Assembly: GCA_937919655.1 (NCBI GenBank)
Contig: CALFPJ010000020.1
Span: 88,437 to 152,436 of the forward strand
Source: an uncultured Gemmatimonadales bacterium
GTDB taxonomy: Bacteria > Gemmatimonadota > Gemmatimonadetes > Longimicrobiales > Gaopeijiaceae
Direction of reading: 5' to 3'
Length of the DNA: 64,000 nucleotides
Of the stretch, positions 27,930-36,377 are shown in pieces. Numbering within the stretch: the stretch's first letter is position 1; each line of letters begins with the position of its first letter. Position numbers and translations under genes: made by a program. The notes under the pieces were generated by a model. That model was not told the origin of the DNA and did not search any database. It saw nothing but the letters and a program-made list of their open reading frames with translations.

Positions 27930-28994
27930 TTAGGACCTAGCGTTCCGAGACTCCATGCGAAAGCCACGCCCCACAAAACCCATCTCCACCGCGAGTTCGG
28001 CATTGGCGATGCAGGCACCGGCGGCACCTCGCACGGTAGTGTGCACGAGTATCGTCAGCGCCAAGCCATGCGGTGGTGATCTCCGGACCTGGGCCACGGT
28101 GACCGTCATGCCCCCACCCCGCCCGACGTCCAAACGTGGCTTTGGCCGATCGTCCTCGCGGCGTAGATACAGCGGCGCATCAGGCAGCGACGCCAACGAT
28201 GCACATGGCTCCGGTCCACGAAACTTCTCCAGCTCCTCCTCGACCTCCTCGGGGTGGGCTGCGCGATCAAGGTCCAGAAACACATGCGCGACGTGACCAT
28301 CCAACACCGGGACACGGTTCACGGCCACACTCCAAGTGGCCGTAATTCCAAGGATCCGATTCAGCTCAAGCGGGATCTTCTCGGCCTCCCCCTCGATGTG
28401 TGGGACGACGTTCCCCGACATGCAAACCGCGCTCGGACCATTGGCTCCGGCACCTGACATCGCCTGCAGGGTGACGATGACACCCCCCCTCACGCCCCAC
28501 CTCTTCTGAATAGGAGCAAGTGCCAGGGCGAGACCAGCCACCACACAGTTGGGGTTCGCGATGAGCGCCCCCGCCTGTGCTCGCCAGGGCTGCTCTCGCA
28601 CGAGCCGCATCATGCCGGGGTTCACCTCCGGCACAATGAGCGGCACGTCGGGCCGCATGCGGTGGGCGGACGCGTTCGTGCACACGACATGACCCGCCTC
28701 GACCAGAGCAAGCTCGACGGTCGCGGCCACATGACCCGGCAACGCGGAGAGCACCAGGGCCGACCCAACTTCCTCACCCGCCCCCTTTAGCCGCATGTGT
28801 CGCAGAGAATCCGGCATCTCCTCCGGGAGCGCCCAGTCGGTTACCCCCCCATAGTCCGACTCCTCAGCCCGTGCCGAAGCGACGACCTCGGCGACCACGA
28901 GTCGGGGGTGCGACGCCAAGCGCTGCACGATGCGTTGGCCTACGAGCCCGGTGGCCCCCAGCACGGCGACTGGAATACGGCGTCCGAAGGTCAT
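27930..28994 (-). CDS. asd: Aspartate-semialdehyde dehydrogenase
   Basis: 354 residues from ATG 28994. Second step of the aspartate family pathway: NADPH-dependent reduction of aspartyl phosphate. N-terminal Rossmann motif VLGATGLVGQRIVQRL, catalytic Cys in NPNCVVAGLALAL, and the substrate loop QAMSGAGANG; the pattern is of the archaeal/fungal-like ASADH class. The start overlaps the terminal TGA of the interrupted aspartate kinase frame (ATGA), so the two were translationally coupled. Last gene of the SAM-regulated operon. Confidence 0.94.
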   Translation of the reverse strand: MTFGRRIPVAVLGATGLVGQRIVQRLASHPRLVVAEVVASARAEESDYGGVTDWALPEEMPDSLRHMRLKGAGEEVGSALVLSALPGHVAATVELALVEAGHVVCTNASAHRMRPDVPLIVPEVNPGMMRLVREQPWRAQAGALIANPNCVVAGLALALAPIQKRWGVRGGVIVTLQAMSGAGANGPSAVCMSGNVVPHIEGEAEKIPLELNRILGITATWSVAVNRVPVLDGHVAHVFLDLDRAAHPEEVEEELEKFRGPEPCASLASLPDAPLYLRREDDRPKPRLDVGRGGGMTVTVAQVRRSPPHGLALTILVHTTVRGAAGACIANAELAVEMGFVGRGFRMESRNARS

Positions 28995-29824
28995 GGGGTC
29001 ACCTCGACGGCTAGCGGCGAGGCCTGGGTCGGCGTGACTGGGGCGGCCTGCGTCGTGGTGACCGGGGCGGCACGTTCGGCGCTTTGCCCCACGACTGTCC
29101 CGCGACCTCCCGGAGCCGCCACACGGAATACTATTCCGGCCGCCTCGGCAAAGAGCAGCGCCTTGTCCTAGACCACGCTGTTGCCGATCTCCCGCACCTG
29201 CCCCCACGTCGCGGAGGGCAACGGCAGCTGCCCGGGAAATCCCCGTTTGGGGTCGACCTCATAGACCCCGTCCACGTCCTTGATGAGGCGCACTTCTTCC
29301 GCAGAAAGCGCATGCGCCAAATAGAGGGCCGTCAGGTCAGACCCTCCGCGCCCCAACAGCGCGGGTGCCCCAGAACGATCCCAGCCGACAAAACCTGGCA
29401 CGACCACGACATCGTGCGCCTGAACGGCGTCGAGCAATCCCTCGATATCAAACCCGACGGGTTCGGCGTCATCGAGGGGCCCCGTTGTTTGTAGTCCGAG
29501 CGCGCGCGTCGCGAGACAATGGGCGTTCACGCCGCGCGCGGTAAGCGCGATCCCAAGGAGTGCGACGGATGCGTCTTCGCCCGTCGCGAGAAGCTGAGCA
29601 GTGAGTCCCGCTGCAGCGCGCGGCGAAACGCAGCGTGCGACCTCCAAGAGTCGATTGGTCGTTTCGCCCATCGCGGATACCACCGCCACCACACGGCGGC
29701 CTGACGCGACTTCCAGCACGATCTCCTCCGCCGCAAACCGGAACCCTGCCTCGTCACCGAGAACCGACGATCCGAACTTGAGCACGGCGACCCGATCTGC
29801 CTCGACACGACATGCGCCGGTCAC
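28991..29824 (-). pseudogene. Aspartate kinase catalytic domain, interrupted by in-frame TAG
   Basis: From GTG 29824 (GTGA overlap with the metB stop) the frame encodes an aspartokinase: VLKFGSSVLGDE (the K-F-G-G motif with Ser for Gly), VVAVVSAMGETTNRL, LLGRGGSDLTALYLA and IKDVDGVYEVDPKR. At codon 219 a TAG (29168-29170) interrupts EIGNSVV-stop-DKALLFAEAAGIVFRV, inside the conserved strand-helix that normally reads V-x-x-x-KAL-x-FA. Beyond it the frame stays open to a TGA at 28991-28993 overlapping the asd ATG, giving 277 codons. No ACT domains. A product of 218 residues would lack the end of the kinase fold. CAG in place of TAG would make the site CCAGG. An ATG 12 bp earlier (29836) is an alternative start. 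Confidence 0.8.
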
Positions 29825-31008
29825 ACGGGAGTACATGCGACCTCCTCGGCCTTGGTGAGCGCATTCTGGAGGTCTGCGACCAGGTCATCTGCGTCCTCGA
29901 TGCCGACGGACAGCCGCAGCAGGCCATCGTGTATTCCAGCGACACGTCGCCCCTCCTCGTCCATGGACGCGTGTGTCATGGTCGTGGGATGGCTCACCAA
30001 ACTCTCCACGCCGCCCAGTGACTCGGCCAGCGTGAACAGCCTCAGCTCGCGCAGAAACGCGTCGACCGCCGGCCGCCCTCCGGCGAGTTCGAGGCTCACC
30101 AGGCTACCCCAGCCGCTCTGCTGCCGCGCAGCGATGTCGTGTCCACCGTGCGTCGCCAAGCTCGGGTGGTACAGACCCGTGACCGTGTCGTGCGTCGCCA
30201 GAACATCAACCACGCGCAGCGCGTTTCGCTCGTGTACCGCCGAGCGCGCGAAGAGGGTGCGTAGCCCCCTCAAGGCGAGATAAGCATCGAAAGGCGCACC
30301 GGCGACGCCCAGACAGTTCGTCCACCACGCAAGCTGATCGAGCAGTGCGGGGTCCTTCGCTATGATCGCTCCAGCCACCACATCGCTGTGTCCATTGATG
30401 AACTTGGTGGCCGAGTGGACCACGAGGTCGGCCCCGAGTTCCAGTGGGAGCTGGTTGGCCGGCGACAGGAACGTGTTGTCGACCACGCTGACGGCGCCGA
30501 TGTCGCGCGCGAGATCCGTCCATCGGCGGATGTCGGTGATGCGCAGGAACGGATTGCTCGGCGTCTCGATCCAGATCACACGCGGGCGCCGGGCCCTCGC
30601 GATGTCGAGCGCCTGCTCGGAGGTCTGGTCGACGAAAACGGTTTCGTAGCCGACACGGCGGCCTTCTGCGGTGAACAGCCTGTAGCTGCCACCGTACCCG
30701 TCGTGAGGCGCGAGCAAAGTGTCGCCACACCCTAGGAGTTGAGTGACCACGGATATGGCAGCCATGCCCGAGGCCGTGATGATCGCGCCGCAGCCACCCT
30801 CGAGATCCGCGAGCGCCTCCGCGAGATGGTCGCGCGTTGGATTTCCGGAGCGTGTGTAGTCGTAGCGTCCGCAAACGCCTGGAGACTCGAAGACGAAATT
30901 CGCAGATAGATACAGCGGTGGGACCACCGCTCTATGCGCCGTATCGGACCCGATCGCGGCCCGCACGGCCCGCGTGGTCGACGTGGTCGCAGTGCCTTGG
31001 GCGCTCAT
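29821..31008 (-). CDS. metB: Cys/Met-metabolism PLP enzyme (cystathionine gamma-synthase type)
   Basis: 395 residues from ATG 31008, which overlaps the metX stop (ATGA). Gamma-replacement on an activated homoserine, yielding cystathionine or homocysteine. Conserved blocks: PPLYLSANFVFESP, YDYTRSGNPTRDHLAEALADLEGG, ASGMAAISVV, VDNTFLSPANQLPLELGADLVVHSATKF with the PLP Lys, and LAESLGGVESLVSHPTTMTHA. With metX it forms the methionine branch. Whether it uses cysteine or sulfide cannot be told from motifs. Confidence 0.92.
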   Translation of the reverse strand: MSAQGTATTSTTRAVRAAIGSDTAHRAVVPPLYLSANFVFESPGVCGRYDYTRSGNPTRDHLAEALADLEGGCGAIITASGMAAISVVTQLLGCGDTLLAPHDGYGGSYRLFTAEGRRVGYETVFVDQTSEQALDIARARRPRVIWIETPSNPFLRITDIRRWTDLARDIGAVSVVDNTFLSPANQLPLELGADLVVHSATKFINGHSDVVAGAIIAKDPALLDQLAWWTNCLGVAGAPFDAYLALRGLRTLFARSAVHERNALRVVDVLATHDTVTGLYHPSLATHGGHDIAARQQSGWGSLVSLELAGGRPAVDAFLRELRLFTLAESLGGVESLVSHPTTMTHASMDEEGRRVAGIHDGLLRLSVGIEDADDLVADLQNALTKAEEVACTPV

Positions 31009-32060
31009 CGTGCCACCTCCGCGGACGCCGGAGTATCGGAGGAGGACGACCAACGGATCGCGAGCGCATCCGTGATGGCCGCGGACACGGGGCCAGGCTC
31101 CTTGAGGAAGGCGTCGTGACCAAACGGCGAACCGAGCCTGACGTGGCAAACGGGGCCGGGCAGAGCTTGGGCCAACTCTTCCACCAACCAAGTGGGTACC
31201 AGCCGATCCGTATCGAAGGAGACGAGCGAGGTGGGCGCCGTGACTTGAGACGGATCGACATCGTGCAGATCGATTGACTCAGAGAGACTGACGAACGCTT
31301 CGGTGCCGAACGTGGCGGCGAACGCGTCACCCCTCGCTGTGAGATAAGCCTCGACCGGAAAACGAGCGCCGCCGCCAACCTTAGGGCGAAAGTCGAAGCG
31401 CTCAGCGAATTCGAATTCCGAACGGTAGGTCGTCATGGCCAAAGCCCGTCCGAGGGAAAGGCCGCGCCGCTCATCGCCCACCTCGGCGCCGAAACGGACG
31501 ATGTCTCGCTGGATCGCGCGCCAGGCAGTCGCCATGGGGTGCGGACGGTGCGCTGCGGCAACGAGCACGAGTGATATGACGTGTTTGGCGTCGAGGGCCG
31601 CCAGGGCGAGCGACACCATGCCGCCGTATGACGCGCCCACGAAGGAGGCCCGGCGCACGCCGAGAACACTCAATACCTGACGGACAACCTCAGCCTGATC
31701 CCTCGAGGAGATGCGCGTGCCCGCCGGTACGGCGGCCTGCGGCCCGCCGAGGAAGTCGATGCCAATCAGACGCTGGCGCGTGGGGTCGAGCGCCAGGCCT
31801 GCACCCACGACGCCAGGCCACCATCCGGGCGAGGGATCGCCTGCCGTGGGCGCCAAATGACGCGACGCAGAGATTCCCCCGAGAACTACGACCGCCGGGC
31901 CGTACGCTGGCCCGTGAACCTCGTAGCCGACACGTGTGTCGACATGACCGCCGAATTGGAGATCGACGGAAACTGTGGTGTGGCCCGTAACGCCCGGAGA
32001 GGTGCCGGTGCAGCAAAACGCCTCGACGTGTGCCGGGGCCGCTGCGGAAAGTTGGGTCAT
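31005..32060 (-). CDS. metX: Homoserine O-acyltransferase, MetX-type alpha/beta hydrolase
   Basis: 351 residues from ATG 32060, with GGAG 6 bp upstream; longer open frame reaches into the riboswitch and is rejected. Alpha/beta hydrolase with nucleophile elbow GASYGGMVSLALAALD, a late Asp (SFDTDRLVP) and a His (GSPFGHDAFL) forming the triad, and an early GGISASRH loop. Activates homoserine with an acyl group; acetyl versus succinyl donor is not decided by family membership alone. First gene of the metX-metB-kinase-asd operon, directly controlled by the upstream SAM-I riboswitch. Confidence 0.9.
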   Translation of the reverse strand: MTQLSAAAPAHVEAFCCTGTSPGVTGHTTVSVDLQFGGHVDTRVGYEVHGPAYGPAVVVLGGISASRHLAPTAGDPSPGWWPGVVGAGLALDPTRQRLIGIDFLGGPQAAVPAGTRISSRDQAEVVRQVLSVLGVRRASFVGASYGGMVSLALAALDAKHVISLVLVAAAHRPHPMATAWRAIQRDIVRFGAEVGDERRGLSLGRALAMTTYRSEFEFAERFDFRPKVGGGARFPVEAYLTARGDAFAATFGTEAFVSLSESIDLHDVDPSQVTAPTSLVSFDTDRLVPTWLVEELAQALPGPVCHVRLGSPFGHDAFLKEPGPVSAAITDALAIRWSSSSDTPASAEVAR

Positions 32061-32061
32061 G

Positions 32062-32105
32062 CGATTCTCCATAAGATTGGCCCACAACGGACCCCTGGAG
32101 AATCG
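32062..32105 (-). promoter_or_regulatory. Helix able to hide the metX ribosome binding site
   Basis: On the minus strand CGATTCTCC (32105-32097) and GGAGAATCG (32070-32062) are perfect 9-bp complements. The second copy contains the metX Shine-Dalgarno GGAG, 6 bp before the ATG. Pairing would block initiation. Lying 47 nt below the riboswitch P1 helix, it looks like a translational expression platform. No T tract for a transcription terminator is seen here. Confidence 0.6.
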
Positions 32106-32151
32106 ATCGCCCCTATACAATACGGCATCCACACAAACGTGCGGCGGGCGA

Positions 32152-32264
32152 CTCATCTCTCGATGGACTTACGTCCATCGCAGGAGTTGGCACCTTGCGG
32201 AATTGCCACATTCCGTAGGTTGCCCCGGCGTCTAAGGGCCTATCCCTCAGCCGGTCTCGATGAG
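32152..32264 (-). promoter_or_regulatory. SAM-I (S-box) riboswitch aptamer
   Basis: The minus strand shows the ordered S-box core: P1 5' strand CTCATC (32264-32259), then GAGACCGGCTGAGGGATAGG with CCC, then GCCGGGGCAACC, the perfectly conserved GGTGCCAACTCCTGC, a P4 hairpin CGATGGAC-GTAA-GTCCATCG, and P1 3' strand GATGAG (32157-32152). P1 pairs over 6 bp. About 113 nt long. It precedes metX by about 90 nt; S-adenosylmethionine binding would lower expression of the methionine/aspartate operon. Confidence 0.93.
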
Positions 32265-32397
32265 GCTATGTGGACGGAAGGGTATACACGTGTGGCCTGG
32301 GAGGTCAACGGGGGCGTTGATTTAGCGCCCGGGTCTTGAGCGACGGTCACGATTGTGGCACCGTATCGACACCGATCCTCGTTTCTGGGAATTGAGC

Positions 32398-32844
32398 GTG
32401 AGCCAGGACTGCCCCATCGATCACGAAGCCGCCGAACGCGTCGCGGAGCGACTCCCTGGGCCAGTGCGTCGTGGCATGTACTTCTCAATTGGGGCGGTGA
32501 GCGTCGTGGCCGGAGTCATTGGCATCTTCGTGCCCCTCTGGCCGACCACCTGCTTCCTACTGTTGGCAGGCTGGTGCTTCGCCCGCAGTTCGCCTCGCGC
32601 CGAGCGGTGGCTGCACGAGAATCGGCTCTTTGGTCGTTACCTCGCGGACTACCGTGAGCGGGGCATCGTCTCACCGCGGGCGCGGCTAACCTCGGTCATC
32701 ACGTTGTGGGTATTTATTGGGGTTTCGGCATTTATGCTGGGGAGCCGTGTGTGGGTCGTGGCGCTCCTCCTGCTCGTCGCAGGGGCCGTGACGGCCCATC
32801 TTTATTCGCTCCCCACTGAAGCGACGGACGAGTCAGCGGCCTAG
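32398..32844 (+). CDS. DUF454 (YbaN-like) inner-membrane protein
   Basis: 148 residues from GTG 32398; an in-frame TTG at 32353 would add 15 residues and neither has a clear ribosome site. Three or four membrane helices. The family signature is plain: GVIGIFVPLWPTTCFLLLAGWCFARSSPR followed by FGRYLADYRERGIVSPRA. Function of DUF454 is unknown. The last 12 bp overlap the end of the convergent protease gene. Confidence 0.85.
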   Translation: MSQDCPIDHEAAERVAERLPGPVRRGMYFSIGAVSVVAGVIGIFVPLWPTTCFLLLAGWCFARSSPRAERWLHENRLFGRYLADYRERGIVSPRARLTSVITLWVFIGVSAFMLGSRVWVVALLLLVAGAVTAHLYSLPTEATDESAA

Positions 32845-35800
32845 AGCCGAAATCTCTGGACGGCCGAGTTCTTTCGACCAACGCCACGCGAGCCCCGCGA
32901 TCACCATGATCGCCAAAAGTTGGCCAGGGGTACTGCCTGGGTACGCGCCCGCGAGCAGCGCCTCCACGGCACTGAGCACCATCATCGTGCCGAAGATCAT
33001 GGGTGCCAGGGCCGGGCGGTTGCCGATCAGCCGTGTCAAAGCCCACATCCCGGCAGCGGCCACAAACGCGCTAGCGACCCAGATGACCGGCGAATCTTGC
33101 AACGCGGATGGCACCAGCACCGCGCCCAACGCCACAATCGCAAAGCCGGTGACGCTACCCAGGAACGGGTGCCCTCGGAACCGCTGTGTCGCAACCGCCA
33201 GCAGGAGCATTGCCCCGGTAAGAAACAGTAGTGGGACGACGGCACCAAGAGGCGCGGAGAGTGTGGGGACGAGTTCTCCCGCCGCGCTGTAGTCCGGAAG
33301 CCCAGGGACCCCACCCGACAGTTCGCCAACGAGGCTACCCGCCCCCGCGATCAGAAGCCCGATCGACGGACCAACTAGGATGGAAGTGGCGACTCGGCTG
33401 CGAGCCTGCGCCCATGAATGCCCGAGCGCGATCACGAGACCGATAGCGGCCCCGCCGATGAGGGCCACCAGGAGCAGCCCGAATGCTGCCCCGCCGGCCT
33501 GAAAGCCGAATGGCTGGGCAGTAGAGAACACCGCAATGGTCGCGGGCCAAGCGTTTGCAGTGGAAAGCGCCAACGCGGTACAGCCGACGGCTGAGCCGAT
33601 CCAGAGCGGGCGGGTCTCGAGACCCCGTCGACTCCACACCACAATCGCGACCACTGCGCCAACACCAAACATGAGGATCAGCACGAAGATGAGCCCCAGT
33701 GAAATCACAGATCGTCGGCTGGCCGCCTCTCGTTGCGCCCGAGCCCACTCCTCCGGCACGTGCACGAAGCGGCGAACGTTGCCGACCTCGTTACCGCTCA
33801 CCGTGATCGACGCCCGCCCCTCGCCGGCTACTTCTGTGAGTACGGACGGATCCCGGAAGGTGAAGTCCCAATCGGTCCGGCTCTCGTGAGCAGACTCCTC
33901 GGCACTGACTTCTTCCCAGCTGCCGGGCGGGAGCGCACGACGGGCCAGTTCCCTTGCCGAGGCTTCGTCCAGAACCGCGCCCGCCCTTCCCTCAGGCAAC
34001 TGATGGACTGCGCGCCGGACCGTGCCATCGACCGAGATGTTCACGAGGAACTCCTCCACCCGCTCCTCTGGGGAGGCATTCCAATCAACGAAACGCACGA
34101 TCCACTGTGGCGGCGGCAAGAACTCCCCGAACAACGCCTGATACTCCTCCTCTCCCGCTTCCTCGAACACGTATTCGTGCCCACTTGAAACCCCGTCGTC
34201 CGTAAACGCAGAAGGGGTCCATCCGTCCAAGGCGAAGCCCCGCTCTAGGACCCGGGCCTGGGCGATCTCCACGGCCTCGCCGCGCGTGACACCCAGCCTC
34301 GGCGGTGCTTCGCCCATCAGGAGAGTCCCGACCCAAAGAGCGAAGCCCACAGCGCCAGCCGCGCCAAACACGCCCACCGAGAACGGCAGGCGCGTCGCGG
34401 CTTCAGGTGCGACATCCGTGGCGACACCCCCAGGTTCATTCGCCAACTCACCCCCCGCATGGCTCCGGCGCAGCCCTGTGGACAGACCCGATGGTGGGTC
34501 AATCGAGTCACCGCTTGATTCCTCTTCGGACGCACGCGTCGGCGCGCTCACAGCAGCCGGAAGCGGAGGCGCCGACCAGGCCCGGTTGAACGACCACTCA
34601 GGTGAGGTGCTCGTGCCACGTCCGCCTCGGCGTGCCCACAACACCACGAGCAAGGGGATCGCGGCCACACCGACGATCACACCCTGGTCGATCATCGCAT
34701 CTGAGGCGAACAAGACGCTCGAAATCAGGGCCAGGTCGTACAGGAAGTGCGCGAGAATCGTGGGGACGAGGCCGAAAAATACGTATACCGCCCCCCAGGC
34801 GAATGCCGGAATCGACAGTTCCACCACCCGCGCGTAGGCCGGCTGCTGGGGATAGTTGGCGTGCCCCGCCGCGAACACGACCGCCTGAAAGGCGACCATA
34901 CCCCAAACCCACATGTTCCTGCGCCCGTAGCGCGCCCCGATCAGAGCCGCACAGGCGAGCGGAACTGCCCGGAAGATGCTCTCCTCCCACAACGCGGCGA
35001 ACAGCGACGTCGAAACGGCCTGTAGCCAGGGGAAATACGTCGCGAGCAGATCCGGCTGAACCAGGGCATCGGCCGGGGACCACCAACCCTCCAGTCGTGA
35101 AGTGCCCATGTAGAAGAGCACCACATATCCCACCTGGAGACCCACAAAGAGGTACGCGCCAACCGTGATGCCGAGCGCTGAATTGGAAGCGGCCACCTCC
35201 GGTGACCAAAAGCGCCACTGCTGCAGGTGGTCAGGAAACGCCTTTCGGCCCAACGACTCTCCGGCCAGGAAGAAGAAGGCCAGAATCGGAGCGCCAAGAA
35301 TCGCGATCGCTCCTGCGCTGGCGATGTTCTGGAAGATGAAGAGGTTCGCCGATACCGCAGTGTCGTAGGACATCCACGAGAGCGGCAGCGCGTTGATGGC
35401 GTTCAATCCGAAGAGCGTCGCGGTCACCGCGCCCCAAGCGAGCGCGGTCCGCCACTCGATCCAGCGCTTTCTGAGCAGAAGCGCGCTTCCGACCCCAGCA
35501 CCTAGGAGCACATACAGCAGTAAAAATATCGACTGCGAAACCAGCGCAATCGAGTCGTTCGTGGATCGCATATCCGCGTAACGTCGCGAGAATGCCTCGG
35601 GCACGAATACAAAATGGGTAAGCTGCGAGAGTCGATTCCCCGAAACGACGAGCCTGAGCCTGAAGCGCGCATCGGCTAACGTGATGTCGCCTCGTTCGTA
35701 GACGAACGTGTGGTCGACCCGCCCGCCTGGGAGGGTCTCACTCGACGACTCGACTAGGTCGTACGGGGTCAGGTCGAGCGGCCAGGCAGCCACGGCCTGC

Positions 35801-36258
35801 GCGGCCGCGAACTGCGCTTCTGGAGGCGTCAGGTTGCCGGGGCCCGCATCGTCCTCGGCGAGACGGAGTCGAAAGCCGTAGGGGGTACCGGCAGGGGAGA
35901 AGCTGACCGAGGTCTCCTCGACCTCACCCTCCGCAAAACGCCTCACCCGCCATTGATACGGTTCATACACTCCCACATCCATGAGGCCCTGGAAGGCATC
36001 ACGCCCGCCGCCTTCCAACTCGACATAGGTCTGGACTTCTGAATCGACCTGCCCGAACGACGCCGCGGAACGGGCGTCTTCCGGTCCCCAGCCCAAACGA
36101 TCGGCGAGGGCTGCCGCCTCGGCCATGGCCGCTTCTCGGTCCATCGTGATGTCTACCGAAACGTTCGGCAGCGCGACCGTAAAGAGCTGGAGCGCTGTGA
36201 CCGCGCCAGCCAGGCCAAGGGCGCCCAGAACGATCCAAAAAATGGGGCGGCGCGTCAT
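32833..36258 (-). CDS. Large CPBP-type intramembrane metalloprotease with duplicated soluble domain
   Basis: 1141 residues, far longer than the usual 200-300 for CPBP (CAAX-type II) proteases. Order: TM helix (8-28), a soluble domain (about 35-230), membrane core with EESIFR (425-430), His466 (GHANYP) and His504 (AHFLYD), the three metal-site motifs of CPBP proteases; a linker (about 550-610), TM helix (about 625-645), a second copy of the soluble domain (about 660-860) and a second helix bundle to the end. The copies share the VSGN-x(6-8)-FV-x-VPE ending. The second bundle lacks the EE-x-x-x-R motif. Substrate unknown. Confidence 0.82.
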   Translation of the reverse strand: MTRRPIFWIVLGALGLAGAVTALQLFTVALPNVSVDITMDREAAMAEAAALADRLGWGPEDARSAASFGQVDSEVQTYVELEGGGRDAFQGLMDVGVYEPYQWRVRRFAEGEVEETSVSFSPAGTPYGFRLRLAEDDAGPGNLTPPEAQFAAAQAVAAWPLDLTPYDLVESSSETLPGGRVDHTFVYERGDITLADARFRLRLVVSGNRLSQLTHFVFVPEAFSRRYADMRSTNDSIALVSQSIFLLLYVLLGAGVGSALLLRKRWIEWRTALAWGAVTATLFGLNAINALPLSWMSYDTAVSANLFIFQNIASAGAIAILGAPILAFFFLAGESLGRKAFPDHLQQWRFWSPEVAASNSALGITVGAYLFVGLQVGYVVLFYMGTSRLEGWWSPADALVQPDLLATYFPWLQAVSTSLFAALWEESIFRAVPLACAALIGARYGRRNMWVWGMVAFQAVVFAAGHANYPQQPAYARVVELSIPAFAWGAVYVFFGLVPTILAHFLYDLALISSVLFASDAMIDQGVIVGVAAIPLLVVLWARRGGRGTSTSPEWSFNRAWSAPPLPAAVSAPTRASEEESSGDSIDPPSGLSTGLRRSHAGGELANEPGGVATDVAPEAATRLPFSVGVFGAAGAVGFALWVGTLLMGEAPPRLGVTRGEAVEIAQARVLERGFALDGWTPSAFTDDGVSSGHEYVFEEAGEEEYQALFGEFLPPPQWIVRFVDWNASPEERVEEFLVNISVDGTVRRAVHQLPEGRAGAVLDEASARELARRALPPGSWEEVSAEESAHESRTDWDFTFRDPSVLTEVAGEGRASITVSGNEVGNVRRFVHVPEEWARAQREAASRRSVISLGLIFVLILMFGVGAVVAIVVWSRRGLETRPLWIGSAVGCTALALSTANAWPATIAVFSTAQPFGFQAGGAAFGLLLVALIGGAAIGLVIALGHSWAQARSRVATSILVGPSIGLLIAGAGSLVGELSGGVPGLPDYSAAGELVPTLSAPLGAVVPLLFLTGAMLLLAVATQRFRGHPFLGSVTGFAIVALGAVLVPSALQDSPVIWVASAFVAAAGMWALTRLIGNRPALAPMIFGTMMVLSAVEALLAGAYPGSTPGQLLAIMVIAGLAWRWSKELGRPEISALGR

Positions 36259-36377
36259 CGTCTAAGTCTCATGAACAACAACATGGCGCGCCGCCTAACC
36301 GACCACCATTGCCTGAAGGACGACCGTTGGTTTGGTTAATTTTTTAGCGTGCTATCCAATGCCTTCACGACCGGACG

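Noticed and set aside
29168..29170. Dcm-type CCWGG methylation as the cause of all premature stops
   Set aside because: Only the aspartate kinase site becomes CCAGG when restored. The other sites give different contexts.
32058..32156. Longer metX starting at 32156 or 32072
   Set aside because: The first start lies in the riboswitch. ATG 32060 has GGAG at 6 bp and fits the family N terminus.
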